Source of the DNA: Persicaria tinctoria
Taxonomy: Eukaryota; Streptophyta; Magnoliopsida; Caryophyllales; Polygonaceae
DNA length: 64,000 nt
NCBI GenBank assembly: GCA_037127255.1
Contig: JBANSL010000013.1
Location: 60,114,688-60,178,687 of the forward strand
Direction of reading: 5' to 3'
Both the position numbers and the translations under genes were made by a program. This document shows positions 54,631-64,000 of the stretch, in pieces (position 1 is the first letter of the stretch; every line of letters begins with the position of its first letter). The notes below the pieces were generated by a model. It was not told the origin of the DNA, searched no databases, and saw only the letters and a program-made list of their open reading frames with translations.

Positions 54631-56095
54631 TATGTCTATCAGGCATCTCTTCAAGCCAGGTATACGTTGGAGCATTGGTAACGACAGTTCTGTTAACTTC
54701 TGGACTAACTGTTGGGCCTTTAACACCCCTCTCATTGATAGAGTTACTGGTACCCTCCATGTGGAGGTTTTAGACCTTACAGTGGATCACTTTATCGATC
54801 CATTTAATAACTGGAATAGCCATAAATTGCGTGTCACTCTGCACAGGTACTTATCAACTAACGGTTGACCATATTGCTCACATTCAACTACCAACAAATG
54901 CTCTGTCTGACCGCCTGTATTGGGGTGATAGCAAAGACGGCTGGTTTTCAACGAACTCGGCAACTAAGTTGCTCACAAAGAACCATGGTTGCGCGTATTT
55001 CGACGGTGGGTGGATCTTGAAGTTGGATGTCCCAAACAAAGTTAAACATTTTTTGTGGAAATTAATCAGAGATGGTCTCCCGACTAAAGCTCGCCTTTTA
55101 AAATCTCATATTTGGATCCCCCAAGGTTGCGTGTTCTTTGGCAATACAGATGAGTCGCATATTCATTTGTTCATTACTTGTCCTTCTGCACAAAGTCTTA
55201 AGCAAAGATTGGGACTGTCGATGTCGATTTGTATTACCAATATGGCTATAAACGATTACCCGATCCCTATTACGACAATCTTTAATATTATTGGTTCTAA
55301 GAACATGGCCAAGCTGGCATTATGTTGGTGGTCGCTTTGGTTTTTTAGGATCCAAATCGCTTTTGAAAAAGCTACTTCTGTCACCATTCAGGAAATGGAA
55401 ATCGTTTACACTACAATGTCCCATACTTGGACGGAAACTAAGTCTATTGACGATTCTGGTCTGCCTATAGGGCCTCCTAAAGTAGGGATTATGAGTCGTA
55501 CGAATAGGGTGGTAGGGTCTACAACAACAAACTCGGTCCCGAATTCTTCGGTTTCCTCTCACCCACGGAATGGGATTTGGGGTAAGCCTCCAACTAATTT
55601 CTTTAAGTTAAAATTTGATGGTTCGTTGTGCAAGGATGGTTCAGTTTTCTATGGTTTCGTTATTCGGGAATCCCGAGGTACCGTGCTTTCTTCTGGAGCT
55701 GGCCTGTGCAACGGTACCTCGGTACTGTCTGCTGAAACGCTGGGTCTTAAGAAGGGGATTCTTAGTGCTAAGCAACGACGTATTACTAATTTACTGATAG
55801 AGGGGGATAACCTCGCGGTTGCTAGAGCTCTTCTAAGGGACTGGAAATTCCCCTGGAACATCGAGCTCCTACAATCTGTTATTATGATTGATCTTTCATC
55901 ATTTTTTAATATTGCGATTCGTCATATTTTCATGGAATCTAATGCTGTTGCAGATCGACTCGCTAATTTGGCTTACAGTCTCCCTGTCGACGGACGCTTT
56001 GAAGATGATCTGGAATTTTAGGTTCTCTTTCGGAAGGATGCGCTAGGAAGAACGGTCTTACGGGATCGTCCGGCCTAATCTTTATATGCTTAAAA
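54631..56095 (+). pseudogene. L1-type LINE 3' end: zinc-binding region and RNase H
   Basis: A first frame (to 54868) holds IRWSIGNDSSVNFWTNCW, the motif that precedes the zf-RVT zinc-binding region of plant L1 polymerases. A frameshift near 54850 joins it to a long frame ending at 56021. That frame has the W...VPNKVKHFLWKLIRDGLPTK zinc-binding region, a linker, then RNase H with KLKFDGS (Asp), SAETLGL (Glu), IEGDN (Asp) and SNAVADRLA (Asp), so all four acidic residues are kept. It ends with a short tail and TTAAAAAAAAA at 56089. The reverse transcriptase and endonuclease are missing. No target duplication was found; the Pack-type element touches the 5' side. Confidence 0.8.
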
Positions 56096-57260
56096 AAAAA
56101 CAATAAATCGAGGAAAATAAAGGACATATGAAATTGAGAGATTTTACATTAATAACTATGAATGAAAAAATTATACGAGTGGAGAGAGAATATGATGCGG
56201 GACCATCCAAGACACCTCCGGACACACCTATGATTCGAGCTCGTGAGAATGAAGTCATCCTCAAGAGGAAGAAGAAGGCTCCACCATGGGAGAAGATCCA
56301 AAGGTGCAATCTTGACCATCTTGACGTTTTTACATTCGTCCAGCAGCATTGACAGCTTTTCGACGTCTCTGTAAAATGGGTCGTACGGATTCAATATTTA
56401 TCGGATTGAGGTGTGTCATACCTTGTTGGAATGAGGATGAAGAGATCTACAACTTTGCTATTGAAGGATATTTCTAGATTCGACATGGAGCTTGGCCGAA
56501 AATCAACATCTTTGCAAGTTGTACTGTTTGGAACGAAAATCAGCTCCTTACATTACTATTTTTAGTATTCTTTTTACTTAAGTTATTTTAGGAAACTTTA
56601 GAGGTTAATTTTATTAATTCCGGTAAGTTGTTATTTTATCTTCTTTTATCTTCTTAGAACATTAGAATCGGCCCAACAACTCTTAAAGCCCTATATATGT
56701 CGATTCGCCTCTTCTCAAATTGTGTGAAACACATTGAGTGATTGTTGGATGATTAGAGATGTGATCATCATTCACGAATTGGTATCTATCTCAGCTTGGT
56801 TTGCATTGTGTTTATCAACTTCACAAGACTTGGTGATCCTAGTATCCACAAGCCCCCTCCTTGTGCCTCCAAGTTGTCCGCTTGGTTGTGTAAGGTTGTA
56901 GAGGCGGGTTATATAGTCATTGGTATTGGTTCCTACCCTCTTAGGAGGCCTGGGTTCTTTATCTTGTTCTATATAGATCGACTCAGCCCTTATCGGTCGC
57001 GTCTTTATCAATTTTGAGTCTTTCTTTGAATTCTTGCATTCGAGTCTTGTTCTTGTTTGAGTCAATTTCAAGTGCAGCCTTGTTCTTGGAATCTTTATCG
57101 AGTCTTGTATTTTTCTCGGTCTTTCTTGATGCGTTTCTTTAGTTTCTTACTTGATTGTCGAAGATCGAGCCATCTCACGGCTAACCCCGTATCAGAATAT
57201 ACAAGTAGAGATGTGATATTGAAGAAAACGTATAACGTGTGTATCAAAGTAGTATGCACC
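56096..57260 (+). other. Probable LTR fragment of another retroelement
   Basis: No coding frame is recognised. TTCGACGTCTCTGTAAAATG at 56358 and GCCCTATATATGTCGATTCG at 56687, a likely TATA region, resemble LTR promoter sequence. CCCGTATCAGAATA at 57187 could be a decayed tRNA-Met primer site. The ends are undefined. Confidence 0.35.
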
Positions 57261-57600
57261 TAAACAATTAATTATCAAAAAAGATTAAATATAGACGAAT
57301 TCAACATAAGATTTATTGACAAGATGTCAAAATGACTATTGACAAGATGATTTTTAATAATTTCCCAAAAGATATTTTCATTTACGCCCACCTCCATCTC
57401 TTCCATTTTCACTCATCTCTTTGACGATATGTGTGTGTGTGTGTGTGAGTGAGAGATTTCAACTCCTAATTTCTTGATATTTGGTAGATTTGTGTGAGAA
57501 TTCAACCGATTATTCATCATAATTCACATGTTAACACAAAATGATGAAACCTTACGAACAAATAGGAAAAAAAAAATGTGATTATGAATCATAAATCATA
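57261..57600. other. AT-rich noncoding interval with (GT)n
   Basis: A (GT)n run lies at 57428-57446. Nothing else is recognised. Confidence 0.4.
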
Positions 57601-59196
57601 ATTCAAGTTGCTTCGGGTACTTGATTAGGAATTTGTCAATGTCAATTTGTCAATCAAACACGAAAATTACTAACTTGAAATCGATCCTCCATTACCTTAA
57701 ATTGAATACAAAATTGCATACTATAGGTCAAAATTGAATTCAAATATGCTAACTTTCCATTTCAATTAAAAGACAATCACATTGCAATTTGATTGTTGAC
57801 AAAAGCAGTGATGAATGTTGAGTGGTTGTTTGTTTTCCAGCAGCAAAATAGAACAAAAAGCAAGGGATTTTAGGGATGTAAACAATATAAAAAGAACTTC
57901 CAAGGTCAAGGGATAACCACAACAACAACCATGCATGAACCACACAAGAATCATAGAACAAAGGTCATGTTTTTATCATCAAAAGATAGCTTTCGCATAT
58001 TTCACAAATGGAGAATAGAAGCCTTCGCATAAAACCTATTCGTTCTACCTTTTCTTAATTAGATCCCTTTTACGTTTGCCAAAGATCTCTAATTACTATC
58101 CAAATTCATAATTAAATCCACTTTCGCTTCATAATCATAAACATGGAATTGTCCTCAACTTTCGCAAAGGATTTAAGCACAAGATAGATGATGATAAACT
58201 CATAAAAACATCATAGATTCAAGCTTTCATACATGGCTATTGTTGGGCTCACCCCAACCCTAGAAGAAGAGGAACTACTCACACATAGCTATAGAAAACA
58301 TGCTGAAAATTGAATAAGACATAATCTAAAATTGCATAAAATCAAACCTCAAAACCAATGTCAAAACCTTCAACCAAAAACTCCAAACGTAAGTTCTTCC
58401 TTGCTATCCGTTCAGCCGTGTGATAGATAATGTTCTCTAATTAGCTTAATTGGCTTTATTTAAAGATAAAAATATAAGACTTAATCTCCAAGGAAAGAGA
58501 TTTTATCTTAGAAAAATAATATATTCTATCTAAGTCTATCTAACTAAAAGATCCTAAAATGAACTAAATAGAAACCCTAATTAAAAAGCCTAAAAATCAA
58601 TTAAATCAGCCACAAAATTCTCTCGCAGATTCGCGCAGGGTATCGGCGCCGAGGGTCTGGGTGTCGGCGTCGAGGGGCTGTGCACTTACAGTGCAACTGG
58701 AATTCGCTGGGTGTCGGCGCCGAGGGTCTGGGTGTTGGCGCCGAGGCTCTGTTCGAATGCAATGACCTCTGTTTTTCTCCAGCTTTTCGACTCTGACTTA
58801 AATCGCACTTTTCTGAGTCCTTGTTTATCCGATTGACAAATATGAATATGCGTTGGAAAGCTCTTTTCAAGGACTAAAAATCTCATGAAGGCTTCAAAAC
58901 TTGAATTGAAGTGATGGATGGCGAAAATAAGGCTTTTTTCCAGATGCACCACTTTTTGCTTTTAGTTTGCTTCTCCCATTGCCTTCATGATTTTTCATTA
59001 AGCTCTAAAGTGCGTCCAAACTCCTCCAAATCACCTCCAAAACCTATAAAATTACATCAAAGCTTGTGTAGACTCCATATCTTGCAATATTAAGCATAAC
59101 TACACATTTTCCTTACTTTCCCAACACAAAAGCTAATAAAAGGACTTGAATAAAATGAAAACATGATGTAAAATTAGACTAAATATGAGGACATCA
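57600..59196 (-). repeat. 3' LTR of the Athila-like element at the window end
   Basis: On the minus strand it starts TGATGTCCTCATATT at 59196, directly after AAGTCTAAGTATGGGGTG, a purine tract. The inner end is set only by loss of similarity with the 10.3-12.2 kb fragment and is approximate. GTCGGCGCCGAGG and variants occur four times at 58630-58745. Confidence 0.7.
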
Positions 59197-61059
59197 AAAC
59201 ACCCCATACTTAGACTTGCTTGTCCTCAAGCAATAACCAAACAATAACCACTACCTACAACACATCCTTCAAGTCTTCGCCTTTGCCAAAAAGCAACATC
59301 ATAAGTGCAAGTGGTCTAAAAGAATCAAGCAATCAAACGTCATCACACATATATAAGAAACTCTAAGCAAGAGCAATTGAAATCCAACCTCACAAGGATA
59401 TATGTGTTTCGCTCAACTCTCAATGTGTTTAGGCTTTAAATAACATCTCTCAACTCAATCCTTATTGCAAGAAGCTACATAGACATTGTTATTTATATCA
59501 CCAATCTCTCCACCGGAGATGTCAAAGCAATCAAAATCATCAAGAAGACTTATGGCTCAATGAAAGACTTCAAAGAAGACTTCATTCGGCCGGGTTGTAA
59601 TGGGGCTTGATAAGAAATAAAAGGTATGGAATTATTTAGGCAAAGTGGTGCTAAAAATCCGGGAATCAAGACTCCTAAACTTCCAACTCAACTCAGCCAA
59701 ACAACTCATCTCAAAATTCAGCACATAACCAATGCTCATCAACTATCAAGATCATCAACCCATGAAAATACTTCTCAACCAACAATTTAATCCAACTCTC
59801 ACATATAATAAATTAGGCTCTTAATAAACACTTTTTTTTATGCATTTTTTTTTCGCCGACACATTTTTTTTTCATTCTTTTTTTCTTTCGGCAATAATAC
59901 ATATACATATATATATTTTCGGAGCCTCTAAAATATAAGAACAATATGAGGAATAATGCACAACCTTACGTAATTTCACTCAAAGTATCCCAACAAAGCT
60001 CAACAACTTAGCTTCTTCTCCATCAAACTCAACTCGATTAAATTCCAACCAACTCTAAATCCTAATTCCCAGATAAAGGGTCAAGCTTATAATCGGCTAG
60101 GAATTAATTTTGTGGAGCTAACAAAGAATAGGCTAAGGCTCAAAGGGCTTCAAGTAAAGATAATATGCAAGGTAGGTAAATGAATGGATAAAATATGGCT
60201 AAGAAAATATAAGCCCTCCATCATCTAATTTTAATAAGCAATGAACTAGTGTCTCATAATCGGTCTTAAGAAATAGATAACCACATCAATGTCAAGAGGT
60301 AATCACATAAGGAGAGTAAATCACACATAAAAAATAGAGGGAAATATATGAAGAACATTCCCTATAAGGTCAACAATTTCTCACTAGGACATAGATTTGG
60401 ATTTCAATCACTTCTACATAAAATCATATGTGCTCAATTATAATCGCAAGTCAAATTACCACATAAAAATCAAACTTTTCAGGAGACTTAGGCTAAACCA
60501 TCCAAACATATCATAGGGTTTACATGATCAAGTCGATTATTAGGCATCATCATAGGACAACTAAGTTAGGTGGTTAAAATTAAACTAAAACTAAAATAAA
60601 GACTAAAACAATAAACATGCATTTTTTTCTTCTTTTTTCGACATTTTTCAATTTTTTTGTATTTTTTTATGACTTAATAAAAATGCAAAATATGCAAAAA
60701 TACAAAATAATGCAAAACAACACCACCAAAAACAAACCTCAAACCATAAGCATATAGTAAGTTGTTACCCCCACCCCATACTTAAAATATTATTTTGTCC
60801 TCAAAGTATAAGCTCAAAAATAAGAGATGGGTGTAAACGAAAGCTTACAAGATAGAATTGGAGCTCATTTCGATGAGTCGACGTCGACAGGCTTCATGTT
60901 CCAAGGTTGTCCTTTCGTCGTGCTTAGCACCTACCACTTCGTTAACAACCAAAACCTCAAAAAACAAAGTTTAAAGCAAAACCAAAACAAAACTCAAAAC
61001 CAAAACCAACAAAAATAAAATCCTAAATAATCATGGGTCTATGTACAAGCTCTAGATTT
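59197..61059 (-). other. Noncoding 3' interior of the Athila-like element
   Basis: AT-rich sequence reaches to the conserved TTGCTTGAGGACAAGCAAG at about 59205-59235, which also occurs in the 43.4-48.5 kb element. No gene is seen. Confidence 0.6.
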
Positions 61060-61490
61060 TTAAGTCGCTAGGCTGACTTCTTCTCTTAAGCTCATGTGGG
61101 CATTCGCAAGGCCCATGAGGCTCGGGCCTCTTCCTCTGGACTCTCTAGTTCGACCTTGAATATGATTCCTTCCTTGTCCTTTAACTCCATTGCGCCGGGT
61201 CAAATCTTGTGAATTTCGAATGGACCAACCTTCTTCTCTTTGAATTTGTTGAGGAACCATTGATTCTTGGCCTTGGAGATGTACACCGTATCTCCTACCT
61301 CATAAGCTTTTGGATCCTGATTGTATCCCCTACATAATCTCACAAACCAAGGCATACCTCTTCCATTCGTAATAGATATGTTTTTAATGGAAATAGGGGA
61401 AGAGAAATTCATACCTTGACTTACCTTGGTTGGACCGGGTTGGTGGTCTTTGGCCCAACCCCTTCCTTTCTCGTCAACTTTTCCTTCCAT
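61060..61490 (-). pseudogene. Integrase C-terminal tail, left after deletion of polymerase
   Basis: YEVGDTVYISKAKNQWFLNK, then KEKKVGPFEIHKI, is the GPY/F-like module that ends Ty3 integrases (P-G-D-x-V then K-x-x-x-x-W-x-G-P-F). The frame upstream leads through a proline-rich linker towards the protease region with no reverse transcriptase, RNase H or integrase core. Downstream (61200-61060) a shifted frame continues with the short basic tail. Confidence 0.65.
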
Positions 61491-61581
61491 GGTAGCGCAA
61501 CCATCTTCTTCACGATGTTCTGTTGTTGGAGGTGTCGATGCCGAGGCTGGGGGTGTCGGCGCCGAGGCATCTGTAGCTTTT

Positions 61582-62241
61582 TCAGCATGGTGTGGAATCG
61601 ATGTCGAAAAAGTTGGGTCGGCGCCGGGGACCCCATCTTAGCCGTTGTCGTGCTTTTGATTTCCATTTCTTCATTATCCAAAGTAGCCAATAGTTGTTGA
61701 TTTGATCCTTCGTGGTCGTTGGCTCCTTGGTTATCATCTCCTGTGTAAGCTCCTCACATGGAATGACGTCCATTCGTGCATATAGGGCATTGACCTCCAT
61801 CCTCTTTACCTCCCTCATAGTCGGATTAAAACGAAACTCAATTACCTCATCGGCTATGGTGAAAGTAAGTAGGCCATTCTTGACGCTATTGTTCGCATCT
61901 GCCGTGGCCAAGAAAGGTCTACCCAAAATGATTGGCACGGTGGGATCCGGTTCCATATCTAGCACAATGAAGTCGGTTGGGAAAAAGAACTTCCCCACCT
62001 TGACGGGGACATTATCCATAATCCTTGTGGGCTTCACCCATGTGTTGTCGGCCATAAACAACTTCATCTCCACCAGCTCCAATGCTCTTAGCTGGACTTG
62101 GTGCCAAATAGATAGAGACATAAGACTTACACTTGCTCCCAAGTCACACAAGGCTTTGTAACGATGATTTTCAAGCCCAATAGAGATGGCAAACTTCCCT
62201 GGATCGGCCTTTTTTTTGGGGGGAAGTCCATCTTGTTGCAT
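61582..62241 (-). pseudogene. Aspartic protease domain of the Athila-like element
   Basis: KALCDLGASVSLMSLSIWHQ is the active-site strand; the family often has D-L-G-A-S here instead of D-T/S-G. The flap region and VPIILGRPFLATADA (the second conserved strand) follow. The protease would cut the gag-pol chain. The frame is out of step with the gag frame upstream, with the shift located in a run of six C and eight A near 62215-62230. The last 40 residues are not conserved. Confidence 0.75.
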
Positions 62242-62585
62242 TCCTCCGCAATATCTGCTAGAGACCTCTTGTTACTCAAGATCTCTTTCAAAAATTTCAC
62301 ATAGGCGGGCATCTCTCTAAGTGCTTCGGTGAGGGGGATAGTAACGTTGAGGCCTTGAAGCATTTTCATGAACCGCTTGAACTTCCTATCAGTGGGGTCC
62401 TTCGGCACCTTGGAGGGGAATGGGAGTGGTACCTTAGGGTTAGAAGCAACCTCGGAAGCTCTTATTCTTTCTTCAGTAGGGGTTGGCGTCGAGGCAGGGG
62501 GGGTCGGCGTCGAGGGGTCTGCAGTGTTAGCTGGGATTTCTTGAACAGGTGGGTCAGCATCCACCCTGGGGGGGGTCGACGCCAA
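62127..62585 (-). pseudogene. Gag-protease linker region, proline-rich
   Basis: STPTPPASTPTPTEE-type text is encoded by GTCGGCGTCGAGG repeats. It is followed by PFPSKVPKDPTDRKFKRFMK and LNVTIPLTEALREMPAYVKF, a conserved pre-protease region of Athila-type gag-pol proteins. It overlaps the start of the protease frame at a homopolymer. Confidence 0.65.
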
Positions 62586-62702
62586 AGGGGTGTTCGAATG
62601 CAGTAGGTTTGTTCACTGTCAGGGTGTCGGCGCCGAGGGTGTTTCTGGGTTCGTCGTCCTCTTTTTGCGAGTTGTGTTGGTCTAGTAACTCGCGTTCACT
62701 CC

Positions 62703-64000
62703 TTAGCTTGATGGAAGCAACATGCCCGGTTGCAGGGTCCTTAGGATTAGCCGTAGTTTGGCTTGGTAGGGTGCCGGGTTCCTTTGGACAACCGAGTTAG
62801 CAAGGTCATTCTTTGCTTGGTTTCTCCTCATCTCCTCAAGGATCATGCTCATATCATTGCGTGATTGCTCACGCTCCAGATGGCCTGGAGCTCGATAGAA
62901 GTTGTGTCCGCCATAGTTTTGTTGGGGTTGACAATTACCCCAAGTGTTTTGGTTTCCTCCTTGGCTAGGACCTCCTACATAATGAGCATCCTCATATGTC
63001 TCGGCTAGGTGTACTTTATCGGTGTGAGGGCATTGGACCGTGGTGTGGGAAGTAGATCCACACTCAATGCATGCTTGATTCGCCGATAGATGTTGAACTT
63101 GCTTTTGTAGCTTTCTCACTTGATCCTTCCTAAATTGCTCGCGAACATCTGGATCAATCTCTTTAGATGGTTGATAGAGATCCATAGATGGTGGGGATCA
63201 ACCTCCCACATAATGAGCATCCTCATATGTCTCGGCTAGGTGTACTTTATCGGTGTGAGGGCATTGGACCGTGGTGTGGGAAGTAGATCCACACTCAATG
63301 CATGCTTGATTCGCCGATAGATGTTGAACTTGCTTTTGTAGCTTTCTCACTTGATCCTTCTTAAATTGCTCGCGAACATCTGGATCAATCTCTTTAGATG
63401 GTTGATAGAGATCCATAGATGGTGGGGGCCTCACATCAGAGATTTCGGAGGTCCCATAGGTGTTGTCGTACTCAACCAGGCGCTCTAGCTCTTCCCATGC
63501 TTTCTCCGGAGTCATCTGAAGGAACCAGAGGTTGGTGTGAACATTAATCAGGTCCTTTGTTTCCGAATTCAGCCCATTGAAGAAGATCTCTTGTAGCACA
63601 TATTCGGGTTGCCCATGCGTAGGGCATTGACGTTGAAGCTCTTTGAATCTCTCCAATGCCGCCGCCAAATCTTCCACCCTCATATGCTTGGAAGTAGTGA
63701 TATTTTTATGTAGCTCCGATGTCTTTGAGGGTGGGAAGAACTTGGTTAAGAAGGAATCATGTAGTTGTTCCCAAGTGGTGATGGTTTGGGTCGGAAAACT
63801 ATCTATCCAATGAAGTGCCTTCCCCGAAAGTGACCATCGAAAGGCCTTAAGCCTCACATACTCTAAAGTGTTACCATGAGCGATGGTGTCGCAAATATCC
63901 AAGAACTCGCGCACATGCTCCATAGGGCACTCCGTTGGTTTCCCCGAAAATTGGATCTTCTTGACCATGGAAATGAAGCTTGTCTTGATCTCAAAATTAG
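62703..64000 (-). pseudogene. Gag of the Athila-like element, with internal duplication, running off the window
   Basis: The capsid part (about 64000-63430) has VREFLDICDTI, then LKAFRWSLSGKALHWIDSFP, then WEQLHDSFLTKFFPPSK (PF03732-type retrotransposon gag). A zinc knuckle CIECGSTSHTTVQC (C-x2-C-x4-H-x4-C) follows. A 231-bp segment with the coiled KDQVRKLQKQVQHL stretch and the knuckle is repeated in tandem (62971-63201 and 63202-63432); the repeat keeps the frame, but a TGA (63198-63200) lies at the joint. A Gln/Asn/Gly-rich tail ends at 62703. The frame is open to the window edge, so the start lies outside. Confidence 0.8.

Overview
This window is repeat-rich nuclear DNA from a flowering plant, very probably a eudicot. 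The evidence is split GT-AG genes, plant-only transposon families (FAR1-type and MuDR-type MULEs with plant mobile domain genes, Tekay-like and Athila-type Ty3 elements with plant primer-binding sites) and one intact plant wax and very-long-chain lipid gene. I cannot name the species. The only gene that looks intact and host-functional is a 3-ketoacyl-CoA synthase closest to KCS1 (34892-36487, minus). Almost everything else is transposable elements, their fragments, or AT-rich noncoding DNA.

Layout. 0.9-8.1 kb: a degenerate Mutator-like element (MULE1) coding, on the minus strand, for a FAR1-type transposase followed by an AT-hook, an OTU-type cysteine protease and a separate plant mobile domain (PMD) gene. 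9.6-12.5 kb: a small LTR element with a perfect 5-bp target duplication, enclosing an Athila-like LTR fragment full of CTCGATCTCGAG hairpins. 13.5-17.3 kb: a Harbinger MITE, a hAT-like element, and a Pack-type element that captured exon 1 of a major-facilitator transporter gene. 17.9-33.2 kb: a nested set, in which a 5'-truncated LINE (13-bp target duplication) was split by a 14.7-kb minus-strand LTR element (CCAAT duplication), which was itself hit by an 8.85-kb Tekay-like noncoding element (CCCAC duplication) and by a hAT element. It also holds a roughly 1.8-kb array of 76/77-bp tandem repeats. 34.9-36.7 kb: KCS1 and its promoter. 37.7-40.7 kb: a non-autonomous LTR element carrying a PTB-like RRM. 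41.0-42.7 kb: a diverged duplicate of sequence at 8.3-13.1 kb. 42.8-53.4 kb: a second, unrelated MULE (MULE2) with TIRs of about 350 bp, a PMD gene and a dead MuDR-type transposase, interrupted by a gag-only LTR element. 53.6-56.1 kb: a second Pack-type element, a tRNA-like sequence and a LINE 3' end. 57.6-64 kb: the 3' part of an Athila-like element with gag and protease but without reverse transcriptase, running off the window.

Most striking is the left end of the 18388-27239 element. Its normal LTR start is replaced by an exact inverted copy of the last 126 bp of its own LTR, joined through a 6-bp microhomology to a forward copy, and the element still has a clean 5-bp target duplication. 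This is what would be expected if minus-strand strong-stop cDNA folded back, primed itself, and the product was integrated using a U5 end on both sides. Other themes are: two MULE lineages that both carry PMD genes; four Ty3-type LTR fragments each carrying its own GC-rich palindromic word; and catalytic Asp-to-Asn changes and TGA stops that fit decay of methylated cytosines.
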